Shown: positions 34,295 through 42,227 of the stretch, in pieces
How positions within the stretch are numbered: the stretch's first letter is position 1
Layout: every line of letters begins with the position of its first letter
Assembly: GCA_964520865.1 (NCBI GenBank)
Contig: CAZFOY010000025.1
Coordinates: 1-51,455 of the forward strand
Direction of reading: 5' to 3'
Origin: CAVQCT01 sp964520865
GTDB taxonomy: Bacteria > Zixibacteria > MSB-5A5 > GN15 > FEB-12
Length of the DNA stretch: 51,455 nucleotides
The notes under the pieces: generated by a model
The model's input: only the letters and a program-made list of their open reading frames with translations
Told to the model about the DNA's origin: nothing
Database searches by the model: none
Program-made: the position numbers and the translations under genes

Positions 34295-35383
34295 CTACCG
34301 TTCGATTTTCTCACCGGTCATTGATTCGATTTCGGTCAGGAGCTGTTCTTCGAGCTCTTCTTCTTTGAAGCGGGAGACGATTTCCCCCTTCTTGATGAGC
34401 ATACCCTGTCCGGCGCCGCCCGCAATGCCGACATCGGCCGCGGCAGCCTCACCCGGTCCATTGACCGCACATCCCATCACTGCAACCTTCAGATGAGCCT
34501 TGATATGCCGTGTTCGGTTTTCGATCGACTCGGCCAGCGGAATCATATCGATCTGGCAACGCCCGCAGGTAGGACAGGCGATAACTTCGACTCCCTCCTG
34601 CTTGAGATTGCACGAGCGGAGAATCTGTCGGGCCACTTTCGGTTCATGTATCGGGTCGGCGCTTAGAGAGACACGAATCGTGTCACCGATACCGAGCATC
34701 AGGATAGCTCCGATACCGACCGAAGATTTCACCGTTCCGGTTTCAAGTGTGCCCGATTCCGTGATTCCTACGTGCAGCGGATAGTCGCACTTCTCGGCCA
34801 GCATGATGTAGGACCATAATGCAGTTTGAGTGTTCGTCGATTTGACGGAGATGACGATATCATTGAAGTCCATCTCTTCAAGAATGGCAACTTCGCGTAA
34901 CGCGGCTTCGGTGAACGACCTTGGGTCATCGTGACCGTATTTTTCAAGCAGATCCTTCGGCAACGACCCTGAATTGACACCGATACGAATCGGAACTTCG
35001 GCATCTTTGGCCGCGCTCGTCACCTCGCGGACTTTCCATTCCGCCCCGATATTTCCCGGATTGATCCTGATCTTGTCGAAACCGGCCTCGATAGCCTTGA
35101 GGGCAAGCTTGTATTGGAAGTGAATGTCGGCAACCAGTGGTTTGCATACCTGACTTCGAATCTCTTTCAGCCGGTCACCGGCGGCATGATTGAGAACCGA
35201 GATTCGTACAATGTCGCAACCGGCCTCGAATAGCTGGTTGATCTGTGAGACCGTCGCCGTGACATCGCGGGTATCCGAGGTAGTCATTGACTGAATGGCT
35301 ATCGGGAATCCTCCGCCGATGAGGACGTCACCAATCTTCACAACGCGGCTCTTACGCCGCTTTAGCGGATATTGTAGTTCCAT
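34295..35383 (-). CDS. ispG: 4-hydroxy-3-methylbut-2-enyl diphosphate synthase
   Basis: A 362-residue IspG (GcpE), the iron-sulfur enzyme making HMBPP in the MEP isoprenoid pathway. The N-terminal TIM barrel contains GFPIAIQSMTTSDT and PLVADIHF. The [4Fe-4S] ligands lie in CPTCGRC and VMGCAVNGPGEA near the C-terminus. I chose ATG 35383, because the family begins there; the longer frame to 35446 would overlap the divergent gene and its promoter. Length fits the short bacterial type. Confidence 0.95.
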   Translation of the reverse strand: MELQYPLKRRKSRVVKIGDVLIGGGFPIAIQSMTTSDTRDVTATVSQINQLFEAGCDIVRISVLNHAAGDRLKEIRSQVCKPLVADIHFQYKLALKAIEAGFDKIRINPGNIGAEWKVREVTSAAKDAEVPIRIGVNSGSLPKDLLEKYGHDDPRSFTEAALREVAILEEMDFNDIVISVKSTNTQTALWSYIMLAEKCDYPLHVGITESGTLETGTVKSSVGIGAILMLGIGDTIRVSLSADPIHEPKVARQILRSCNLKQEGVEVIACPTCGRCQIDMIPLAESIENRTRHIKAHLKVAVMGCAVNGPGEAAAADVGIAGGAGQGMLIKKGEIVSRFKEEELEEQLLTEIESMTGEKIER

Positions 35384-35417
35384 CTTTAATATCTTGACCT
35401 GATTCTTCGGGGACCGT

Positions 35418-35446
35418 AGTTTACTGCTTTGTACGTCCGAAATCAA
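35418..35446 (-). promoter_or_regulatory. Possible promoter for ispG
   Basis: Minus strand: TTGATT (35446-35441), 17-bp spacer, TAAACT (35423-35418). Spacing is ideal, the boxes are moderate matches. Confidence 0.35.
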
Positions 35447-35464
35447 AGGAAAGTTGGCGCTGAA

Positions 35465-35914
35465 TTGATCTGGCTTAAACGTTTGTTACCGTTCGTGATA
35501 CTTGGTGTCGCCGGTCTTTCCTTTCATCTCATCCGACGCCACGAGGCGACCGATAGGGCGAAGCAGGAAGAGAAGTACGCCAATATCGCCGCGCAAGTCT
35601 GGGTGGCCTCGGCCACCTATCGCAACAACCCGGATCAGTTCAGATTGTTCCGAGATTCGCTGCTCAGCGCGAACGGTATTACGGTCGAACAGATGTACGA
35701 TTTCATTCGGAAGCATAAGGAGACGCCGGAGGCGATCGATCAATTCGCCTACAAGATGCAGGCAGGGGTCGATTCACTCGTGCATTTTCAGGATTCACTA
35801 AGAAGGGCGAGAGCTGATTCGATAAGGGCCGATTCTCTGGCAAAAGCCGATACGCTCAGTAGCGAGCCTCAAAAGCATTCGGATAGTGTTCCATCTTCCC
35901 CTCCCAAAAAGTAA
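35465..35914 (+). CDS. Small membrane-anchored protein, unknown function
   Basis: A protein of about 149 residues with one N-terminal hydrophobic helix (LLPFVILGVAGLSFHL) after a short basic start, then a charged helical part (RHEATDRAKQEEKYANIAAQ) and a low-complexity tail of repeated ADSIRADSLAKAD. The start is uncertain: TTG 35465 has AAAGGAAAG upstream, while an in-frame TTG at 35429 overlaps the ispG promoter. Its last 59 bp overlap the end of yraN on the other strand. No family is recognised. Confidence 0.5.
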   Translation: MIWLKRLLPFVILGVAGLSFHLIRRHEATDRAKQEEKYANIAAQVWVASATYRNNPDQFRLFRDSLLSANGITVEQMYDFIRKHKETPEAIDQFAYKMQAGVDSLVHFQDSLRRARADSIRADSLAKADTLSSEPQKHSDSVPSSPPKK

Positions 35915-36239
35915 CGACGTCGAACCTGAAATCCGTTTCCGTCAATTCATTCTGAGCGATAAACTGCCGGGCGGCGGCAACAAGCCGCTCCTGTTTCCGT
36001 CGATCGACCGACTCAGAGGGATGACCGAATTTGGCGGAACGCGAAGATTTCACCTCTACGAATACCAGCAGACTATCCTTTCGGACGATCAGATCTATCT
36101 CTTTGTGCCCGGCCTGCCAGTTGCGGGCGATTATTTCGAACCCCTGAGACAGATAAAACTCAGCGGCTCGGTCCTCGAAAGCTCGGCCGGTTTTCACGCG
36201 ATTAGGTTTTGGATGAGATTCTTCGTTAGAAGAGGGCAT
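35856..36239 (-). CDS. yraN: UPF0102/YraN family protein
   Basis: A 127-residue YraN-family protein, resembling Holliday junction resolvases with a restriction-endonuclease-like fold. It has the family pattern: RAFEDRAAEFYLSQGFEIIARNW, EIDLIVRKDSLLVFVEVKSS and FDVVTFW. The catalytic-like E-I-D and E-V-K residues are present. Actual activity of YraN is not settled. I chose ATG 36239, which overlaps the rnhB stop by 14 bp; the longer frame is not typical. Pairing with rnhB is common in many bacteria. Confidence 0.88.
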   Translation of the reverse strand: MPSSNEESHPKPNRVKTGRAFEDRAAEFYLSQGFEIIARNWQAGHKEIDLIVRKDSLLVFVEVKSSRSAKFGHPSESVDRRKQERLVAAARQFIAQNELTETDFRFDVVTFWEGKMEHYPNAFEARY

Positions 36240-36876
36240 AACTCTCAAGCAGTTCGGCCACCGGCTTGAACGATTTCCGATGGATATCACAGGGGCCATG
36301 CTTTTTGAGCTCTTCGAGATGATCGGCGGTCGGATATCCTTTGTGCTTACCGAAGGAGAAGTTCGGGTAGAGCTGATCGTACTTATCCATGATCCGGTCG
36401 CGGGTCACTTTGGCGACCACTGAGGCTGCTGCAATCGACTGGCATCGGGAATCACCTGAAATGATAGCATACTGGGGTTGTGGAATGCGCGGGATCGGAT
36501 AATTGCCATCGACAAGAATGACGTCCGGCGTATGCGAAAGCTCCATGACCGCCTTACGCATTGCCATAAGGGAGGCGCGGAGGATATTCATCTGGTCAAT
36601 CGACTGACTGTCTACCACGCCAACGGCGCAGACCAGTCCGAGATGGACGATCTCGTCGAACACTTTTTCACGTGCTTCGGGAGTGAGTTTTTTCGAGTCG
36701 GTGCAACCGATAATGTTGATTTCGGGGGGCAAAATAACTGCCGCAGCGACGACCGGCCCGGCCAGCGGCCCGCGGCCCGCCTCGTCGACACCACAAATGG
36801 CGCCGTAACCCTGGTCTGCGAGCATTGCTTCCAGGTGCCCTATCTCCGGGTAATCTTTCTTGTTCGTTTCTTTCAT
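36226..36876 (-). CDS. rnhB: Ribonuclease HII
   Basis: A 216-residue RNase HII, which removes ribonucleotides from DNA and cuts RNA-DNA hybrids. The signature GVDEAGRGPLAGPVVAAAV includes the catalytic D-E pair (about 31-32). Further acidic residues lie in VILVDGNYPIP, and ASVVAKVTRDRIM is typical. I take ATG 36876, since the GTG two codons before gives no extra domain. It is usually part of the rplS-rnhB-yraN string, but here it is separated from rplS by two genes on both strands. Confidence 0.94.
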   Translation of the reverse strand: MKETNKKDYPEIGHLEAMLADQGYGAICGVDEAGRGPLAGPVVAAAVILPPEINIIGCTDSKKLTPEAREKVFDEIVHLGLVCAVGVVDSQSIDQMNILRASLMAMRKAVMELSHTPDVILVDGNYPIPRIPQPQYAIISGDSRCQSIAAASVVAKVTRDRIMDKYDQLYPNFSFGKHKGYPTADHLEELKKHGPCDIHRKSFKPVAELLESYALF

Positions 36877-36911
36877 GCGCACCGACCTATCGGATTATTA
36901 CGCTTATTTGC

Positions 36912-36940
36912 TTCAGTTAGCAACGAAATAGTTATATAAT
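36912..36940 (+). promoter_or_regulatory. Possible promoter for the RsmD-like gene
   Basis: A perfect TATAAT at 36935-36940 with a 17-bp spacer from TTCAGT (36912-36917), a poor -35. An unlabelled 60-nt leader would run to the start at 37007. Confidence 0.4.
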
Positions 36941-37006
36941 CAATATCGACATGAGAGGCGACATCGTTTAGGTTTTTGTGTCAGGATCTACCGGAGCACA
37001 GGCAAA

Positions 37007-37588
37007 ATGAGAGAAACAAGAAGACATCTGGAGTTTCATATAATCGCGGGAAGTTTGAAGGGAAAGCTGATCCGTTCGCCTGATCTTGGCGTTACCCGGG
37101 CTCCTTTGACCCGCGTGCGAAAATCAGTCTTTGATTTTCTTAATCCATACCTGCCGGACGCGCGATATCTTGACCTGTTCAGCGGCACCGGGTCGTATTT
37201 GTTCGAAGCGGTATCCCGAGGAGTCGGCTCGGCCACCGGGGTTGAACTGGAATCGAAGCTGTCCGACTCAATAAACCGTCAGGCATCCGAATTCGGGATT
37301 GCCGACCGTCTGGTCTGCCTGTCGGACGATGTTTTCAAGACAATTCCGGCCCTGGCCTCGGCCGACAAGACGTTTGACATCATCATGATTGCCCCGCCTC
37401 AGTATCGACGGATTATCGATGAAACTCTCGCGCTTTTGAAAAAGCACCGTGTATACACGCCGGACAGCCTGATACTCTGTCAGCACGACACATCAGAACG
37501 GAATAAGATTGAGTTTCAGGGATTTCAGATTTTACAGCAGCGCAAATACGGCAACACGACTTTCACGATACTCTCACCGGACTCCTGA
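37007..37588 (+). CDS. RsmD-like rRNA methyltransferase with altered catalytic motif
   Basis: A 193-residue protein of the RsmD family (16S rRNA m2G966). Motif I YLDLFSGTGSYLFEA (54-68) and the N-terminal IIAGSLKGKLI and TRVRKSVFDFL match. But the catalytic loop, normally DPPY or NPPY, reads IAPPQYR (128-134): Ala129 replaces the Asp/Asn and Gln132 the Tyr position. If real, the enzyme may be inactive or act on a different base. Its place next to a ribosome-maturation operon still suits RNA modification. Sequence error is possible, but the rest of the frame is clean. Confidence 0.8.
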   Translation: MRETRRHLEFHIIAGSLKGKLIRSPDLGVTRAPLTRVRKSVFDFLNPYLPDARYLDLFSGTGSYLFEAVSRGVGSATGVELESKLSDSINRQASEFGIADRLVCLSDDVFKTIPALASADKTFDIIMIAPPQYRRIIDETLALLKKHRVYTPDSLILCQHDTSERNKIEFQGFQILQQRKYGNTTFTILSPDS

Positions 37589-37599
37589 TTGCAGAGTAT

Positions 37600-37974
37600 T
37601 CAACGGGTATCCTGCGGTTTGCCCTGTTTTTTCCGCATTAACGCATCCATGAACCGGCGAAACGGCGCCCATCGACATGTCTTGCGGCATAGGCGCGTAT
37701 CAGTCAGGCTGCTACAGTGACGCTCGCAACCCGGTTGGCCGGTTAGAATGTCCTGAGGAATCGGCTCATTGATGTACTCGGCAAAGTCCAGCACGTTCAT
37801 GGTGAACGTGGTCCCGCACTCGGGGGCATCGTGGTTGAAGTAGAAGCTGTTAAACGTGAAGTCGTCACTGTCGAGCGTCATGCCGATTATGGTAACCTCG
37901 GCACTTTCCAGGATGTCCTCGATCGACAGCCAAACCCCGCATTTTGGGCATTGTTTAAGTTTCTCTGATGACAT
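37600..37974 (-). CDS. Cysteine-rich protein with zinc-ribbon-like start
   Basis: A 124-residue soluble protein opening KQCPKCGVWL (Cys9, Cys12), with a further CxxF-like APECGTTF near residue 55 and a C-terminal basic, cysteine-rich stretch (ERHCSSLTDTRLCRKTCRW). The pattern suggests a zinc ribbon; no named family is assigned. It lies on the minus strand between the rplS operon and the RsmD-like gene, convergent with the latter, so it may belong with them only by position. Confidence 0.65.
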   Translation of the reverse strand: MSSEKLKQCPKCGVWLSIEDILESAEVTIIGMTLDSDDFTFNSFYFNHDAPECGTTFTMNVLDFAEYINEPIPQDILTGQPGCERHCSSLTDTRLCRKTCRWAPFRRFMDALMRKKQGKPQDTR

Positions 37975-38060
37975 ACTCTCAGCTTTCAGGGTGTCCCAAA
38001 CTACCTATTGTATCGGCAGTTCCGGCTGAATTGTCGAGGGCTATGTCCCATTTTGCCGAA

Positions 38061-38087
38061 AGAAAAACGCCCGCGTTGCGGGCGTTT
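38061..38087 (-). terminator. Terminator of the ffh-rplS operon
   Basis: The stem aaacgcccgc (38065-38074) pairs with gcgggcgttt (38078-38087), loop gtt. On the minus strand it is followed by TTTTTCTTTC. It lies 33 bp past the rplS stop. Confidence 0.9.
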
Positions 38088-38119
38088 CAACGAAATTGGG
38101 TCAATGAGATCCAATTGAA

Positions 38120-38503
38120 CTAATGCTCGCCGCCGGAATTTCCCCCTTTGCCGGCATCGGAGTCGATCTGCTCCTTGATGCGGGCGGACTTTCCGGTCAG
38201 ATTGCGCAGGTAGTAGAGCTTATTTCTCCTGACCTGGCCCACTCTCACTTTTTCGATCTTGGCGATATTGGGCGAATGGAGGGGAAATACGCGTTCTACG
38301 CCGATACCGGAGGAGATTTTCCGCACCGTGAAGGTGGCCCCGGTACCGCCGCCACGACGGCCGATTACCGTACCCTGAAAGACCTGGATGCGCTCCTTGT
38401 CTCCTTCTTTGATTTTTACATGGACACGCAGAGTATCTCCGGAGCTGAAGGCGGGTAGATCCTCCCTCATATAGCTCTTTTCAAGTTGGGCGAGTCGTTT
38501 CAT
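38120..38503 (-). CDS. rplS: Ribosomal protein L19 (bL19)
   Basis: A 127-residue bL19 of the large subunit, near the 30S interface. Family motifs: FSSGDTLRVHVKIKEGDKERIQVFQGTVI, the GGTGATFTVRKI segment and RVFPLHSPNI. The C-terminus is slightly extended and ends SDAGKGGNSGGEH. ATG 38503 follows an AAGGAACA site. It is the last gene of the ffh operon, 21 bp after trmD, and is followed by a strong terminator. Confidence 0.96.
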   Translation of the reverse strand: MKRLAQLEKSYMREDLPAFSSGDTLRVHVKIKEGDKERIQVFQGTVIGRRGGGTGATFTVRKISSGIGVERVFPLHSPNIAKIEKVRVGQVRRNKLYYLRNLTGKSARIKEQIDSDAGKGGNSGGEH

Positions 38504-38524
38504 TGCTATGTTCCTTTCTCATCT

Positions 38525-39277
38525 CTATTCAAAGTCAAAATCTTCATCTATTTCTTTTACAAATTCTTTTTCTTCGGTCGTCAGCTCGGCGGATCTGAGG
38601 AGATCCGGCCGGTTCGATAAACATTTTCGAATCGCTTCCATTCGCCGGAATCGTTTGATCAATTCGTGGTTACCTCCCATAAGCTCCGGCGGAACAGCCA
38701 GTCCCTCATATTCGGCGGGTCGGGTGTAAGACGGTGTTCCCACGATCTGATCCATGTAGGAATCGTTAAGGGCCGATTCAAAATTACCCAGCACTTTCGG
38801 TATCAGTCGGGCAATAGCATCGATCATAACCAGTGCCGCCGGCTCTCCTCCGGTCAGAATATAATCGCCGATCGACACTTCGTCCGGATGGTACATCTGC
38901 ACCAACCGCTCATCGATCCCGAGATAGTGCCCGCAAATTATCGTCACGCTTTCGGCAAGCGAGTACTCGATCGCCATATCCTGATCGAATCTTGCTCCGG
39001 CCGCCGACGTCAGGACAAGCCGGTGTCCTTTCCGCTCTTTTCCGGGCTCAAAGCCACGCGAACGAAGGCATCGATCCAGCGGCTCGACTTTCATCACCAT
39101 ACCGCCGCCGCCGCCGAACGGGGTATCGTCGACCGTCCGGTGCTTGTCCGTCGCGAATTCGCGAGGGTTCACGATTTCAATGTCAAAGAGCTTCTTCTCA
39201 ACCGCTTTCCCGATCAGCGACTGCTTCAGCGAGAGGCTGAAATACTCGGGAAAAAGGGTGATAACATCAAATTTCAT
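38525..39277 (-). CDS. trmD: tRNA (guanine-37-N1)-methyltransferase
   Basis: A 250-residue TrmD, a SPOUT-class SAM enzyme that makes m1G37 next to the anticodon, preventing +1 frameshifts. The opening FDVITLFPEYF and the DTPFGGGGGMVMK loop match. The SAM-binding knot appears in the YILTGGEPAALVMIDAIARL region, and the catalytic Asp in the C-terminal RPAEYEGL part. It works as a dimer. Position between rimM and rplS is the classic arrangement. Some C-terminal acidic residues follow the fold. Confidence 0.96.
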   Translation of the reverse strand: MKFDVITLFPEYFSLSLKQSLIGKAVEKKLFDIEIVNPREFATDKHRTVDDTPFGGGGGMVMKVEPLDRCLRSRGFEPGKERKGHRLVLTSAAGARFDQDMAIEYSLAESVTIICGHYLGIDERLVQMYHPDEVSIGDYILTGGEPAALVMIDAIARLIPKVLGNFESALNDSYMDQIVGTPSYTRPAEYEGLAVPPELMGGNHELIKRFRRMEAIRKCLSNRPDLLRSAELTTEEKEFVKEIDEDFDFE

Positions 39278-39292
39278 TCACATCGATACGAC

Positions 39293-39808
39293 TTATTCGG
39301 TCAACAGTCCGGCTTCATCGACAACGATCCGCTTTGCTTTTATATCCACGCTCTTCACGAATCTCTTCAGCGCCGGTATTAAAATCTCTGTATTTTCGCT
39401 CGTCCTCACCCGGTACACATCGTTGGCCGGGTACTGCTCTACTTCGGTCACTTCGCCAATCGGTTGTTCGGAACCTTCGGTGTACACTTTGCAGCCGACC
39501 AGGTCGAATATATAGAAACTGTCTTCCGGCAGCTTGACCAGCTGGTCTTTCGGTACGGCCAGTTCCTTGTTGGTAAACCGGGCCGCTTCTTCCCTGGAGG
39601 TCACCTCTTCGAATCTGATCACCAGTCGTCCTCCCACGGTACCGGTCGAAGCTACCTTGATCGGCTGCCAGCCTTCCCGGGAGCTGATGAATATCTCGCG
39701 GATATTCTCAAACCGTTCGGGGAAATCGGTCAGCGGAATGATATACAGGTCTCCCTGTACTCCCCGCGTCCGACCCAGCTTGCCGACCGTGACGAATTCG
39801 TCTGCCAC
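39293..39808 (-). CDS. rimM: 16S rRNA processing protein RimM
   Basis: A 171-residue RimM, a 30S assembly factor that binds S19 and helps mature the 3' domain. The N-terminal domain VTVGKLGRTRGVQGDLYI and the PRC-barrel C-terminal domain (DLVGCKVYT, ILIPALKRFVKSVDIKAKRIVVD) are both present. The start codon is GTG 39808, three bases after khpA. It stands in the standard order khpA-rimM-trmD. Confidence 0.95.
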   Translation of the reverse strand: MADEFVTVGKLGRTRGVQGDLYIIPLTDFPERFENIREIFISSREGWQPIKVASTGTVGGRLVIRFEEVTSREEAARFTNKELAVPKDQLVKLPEDSFYIFDLVGCKVYTEGSEQPIGEVTEVEQYPANDVYRVRTSENTEILIPALKRFVKSVDIKAKRIVVDEAGLLTE

Positions 39809-39811
39809 GCG

Positions 39812-40042
39812 TCATTCGAGAATTTCGAGGACCGCTCGTTTGCCCTGCCGTGCCGAGACGGCGGCGAGCAGAGTCCTGATCGACTTTGCGGTTTGTCCGT
39901 TCTTGCCGATTACCTTGCCCAGATCTCCCTGTCCGACTCGAAGTTCGTAGACTGTAGTGCGACTACCGAGTATTTCTTTGACGCTTACCTCATCCGGGTT
40001 GTCAACCAAGGCCTTTACGATGAACTCGATAAAGTCTTTCAT
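39812..40042 (-). CDS. khpA: KH-domain RNA-binding protein KhpA
   Basis: A 76-residue single KH domain. The GxxG loop GKNG is at 46-49 in LGKVIGKNGQTAKSIRTLL. KhpA (YlqC) binds RNA, often with KhpB, and in some bacteria affects cell division and ribosome-related transcripts. It sits between rpsP (111-bp gap) and rimM (3-bp gap), the usual position. No KhpB is in the window. Confidence 0.94.
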   Translation of the reverse strand: MKDFIEFIVKALVDNPDEVSVKEILGSRTTVYELRVGQGDLGKVIGKNGQTAKSIRTLLAAVSARQGKRAVLEILE

Positions 40043-40153
40043 AACTTCATCCTTTCCGATTAGAACGCGATGTTCCGTATCCGTATTGCGTAGCGTTCAC
40101 TATACTCAATCTGGGCTAACCGTCAGAACGAGCAGATCGAACCGTCTCGAACG

Positions 40154-40582
40154 TTATTCCGCAGGTGCTTCCGGCGGAGCTTCGGTTGAAGCTTCCTCGG
40201 TCGCTTCCGGTGCAGCTTCAGCCTTCGGAGCGGCCACTGCAGCCTTCTTCATCTTGCGGGTTTTCTTGCGACGTTCCGTGATGGACGGCTTCAACTCCAC
40301 CGAGGAAACATCCTCGCCCTTCTTGGCGCGGTTGTATTTCTCGATAAAGCCTATCTGAGTGAGCAGCGATTTGACGGTGTCCGACGGTTCGGCGCCTTCG
40401 TCAAACCATTTCGTGACTTTCTCTTCAAAGATCTTCACTTCCGCCGGCTTCCTGATCGGATTATAAGTCCCGATTATTTCCAGAAACCGTCCGTCGCGTG
40501 CGCGGCGGGAATCCGCGGCGACAATCCGGTAGTACGGTTGTCTCTTCGCTCCGATCCGAAGAAGTCTCAAATGTACAGCCAA
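40154..40582 (-). CDS. rpsP: Ribosomal protein S16 with acidic/Ala/Pro tail
   Basis: A 142-residue bS16. The fold is complete in the first 80 residues (VHLRLLRIGAKRQPYYRIVAADSRRARDG and the GFIEKYNRAK end). After about residue 95 a basic stretch (ITERRKKTRKMKKAA) precedes a tail rich in Ala, Glu and Pro, much longer than in E. coli (82 residues) but seen in FCB bacteria. The start is TTG 40582, preceded by GGAGG at ideal distance. It lies 22 bp after ffh. Confidence 0.95.
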   Translation of the reverse strand: MAVHLRLLRIGAKRQPYYRIVAADSRRARDGRFLEIIGTYNPIRKPAEVKIFEEKVTKWFDEGAEPSDTVKSLLTQIGFIEKYNRAKKGEDVSSVELKPSITERRKKTRKMKKAAVAAPKAEAAPEATEEASTEAPPEAPAE

Positions 40583-40604
40583 AAAAAACCTCCGTTACTG
40601 TTGA

Positions 40605-41927
40605 TTAGAACGGCGAGAACCCTTTGGGGAGTCCGCGCAGTTTCGATTTACTCATATTTCCAAACATCTTTTGCATAGCCGAAAACTGCTTGAGCAGCTG
40701 GTTGACCGCCTGGACTGAATTCCCCGATCCGGCGGCGATTCGTCGCTTCCGGGATCCATCGATCACATTCGGATTACGGCGCTCTTCAATCGTCATCGAT
40801 TTGATGATCGCCACCATCCGCTCCATGTCCTTCTCGTCAACCTTGATATTCTTAATCGCCTTGCCGACTCCCGGGATCATGCCGAGAATCGAGTCGAGCG
40901 GTCCCATCTTCTTCAACTGATTCATCTGGTCGAGGAAATCCTCGAAATCGAACTTCGCCTTGAGCAGCTTTTCCTGCATCCTGGCCGCCTGCTCCATATC
41001 GATCGTTTCCTGCGCTTTCTCGACCAGAGAGACAATGTCTCCCATACCGAGGATGCGCGACGCCATTCGATCGGGATGGAACGGCTCGAGATCGGACGGT
41101 TTCTCACCGACAGATGCAAGCTTGATCGGACAGCCGGTGACCTGACGAATAGACAGGGCGGCGCCGCCGCGGGCATCACCGTCGAGCTTCGTGAGTGCAA
41201 CACCGGTGATGGCGAGACGGTCGTGAAACTCTTTCGCGATATTCACCGCGTCCTGTCCGGTCATCGCGTCCGCCACAAGCAGCAACTCGTCGGGATTCGT
41301 CTTCGCTTTGATTTGCTCCAACTCGACCATCAGCTCGTCGTCGACGTGCAGCCGCCCGGCGGTGTCGAGAATCACCAGATCAATGAAATTCTTCTGAGCA
41401 TACTTGACCGCTTCGGTGCATATCTCCACAGGATTCTTTCCTTCGAGCGAGAAATGCTCCACACCGATCTGATCCGCCAGTACTTTCAGTTGTTTGACGG
41501 CGGCCGGTCGGTATATATCAGCCGCAACCATCAGCGGCTTGTGATTCTTCCGCTTTGTCTGTAATGCGAGTTTGCCGCAGAGCGTGGTCTTGCCTGAACC
41601 TTGCAGTCCGCAAATCATGTACACGGTCGGAGACTTGTCGATTGGCGCCAGCGCCTCTGCGGTCGTTCCAAGCAACGCGACCAGTTCGTCGTGCACGACT
41701 TTCACGACTTGCTTTCCGGGATCTATTGCGCGAAGAACTTCGGTACCGACAGCCTTTGCTTCAACCGATTTCACAAAATCGCGGGCGACCTTGTAATTTA
41801 CATCAGCTTCGAGCAGAGCCTGGCGCACCTCTCGCATGGAGTCTTTGATATTCTTTTCCGTGAGAATACCGACCCCGCGAAGCTTCCGAAAAGCCTGGTC
41901 CAACCGATCTGTCAGTGCACTAAACAT
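40605..41927 (-). CDS. ffh: Signal recognition particle protein Ffh
   Basis: A 440-residue SRP54/Ffh: N domain, GTPase domain with G1 GLQGSGKTT (107-115), DTAGR, and TKLDGDARGGA, then a methionine-rich M domain that binds 4.5S RNA and signal sequences (IVDGSRKRRIA, LKQFSAMQKMFGNMSKSKLRGL). It targets membrane proteins with FtsY. Length is normal. It opens the classic ffh-rpsP-khpA-rimM-trmD-rplS operon. No SRP RNA gene was seen in the window. Confidence 0.96.
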   Translation of the reverse strand: MFSALTDRLDQAFRKLRGVGILTEKNIKDSMREVRQALLEADVNYKVARDFVKSVEAKAVGTEVLRAIDPGKQVVKVVHDELVALLGTTAEALAPIDKSPTVYMICGLQGSGKTTLCGKLALQTKRKNHKPLMVAADIYRPAAVKQLKVLADQIGVEHFSLEGKNPVEICTEAVKYAQKNFIDLVILDTAGRLHVDDELMVELEQIKAKTNPDELLLVADAMTGQDAVNIAKEFHDRLAITGVALTKLDGDARGGAALSIRQVTGCPIKLASVGEKPSDLEPFHPDRMASRILGMGDIVSLVEKAQETIDMEQAARMQEKLLKAKFDFEDFLDQMNQLKKMGPLDSILGMIPGVGKAIKNIKVDEKDMERMVAIIKSMTIEERRNPNVIDGSRKRRIAAGSGNSVQAVNQLLKQFSAMQKMFGNMSKSKLRGLPKGFSPF

Positions 41928-42227
41928 AACTCGATAACATATTAAATGGTATCAACATAACCATTGTTTCCCGTACTTCATTTACGGGCATACCTCTGCA
42001 ATAAATAGCCCTGGGACTATTTTAGCCTACCAATATAGCAAACGGCGTCTGATAGGCAAGGGAATTGTAACTGGGAGGGGCCTCTGGCGGGCAGAGAGAG
42101 ACGCTCACAATTGGCACTGATACAGCAAGTTACAGGATTGTTGATTTGTTTGACAGGATTTCTGCCATTGGCGAAAGCGACTTACCGTCCGGAAGGAAAA
42201 TGCCTTCATTTTCAAGGAGTTTCGGCT
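41928..42227. other. Intergenic region, no gene seen
   Basis: 300 bases between the ffh start and the end of the S9-like hydrolase (both minus strand). An atggt/accat inverted repeat lies near 41947-41965, where a promoter for the ffh operon must be. No clear -35/-10 pair is found, and open frames here are not protein-like. Confidence 0.55.
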
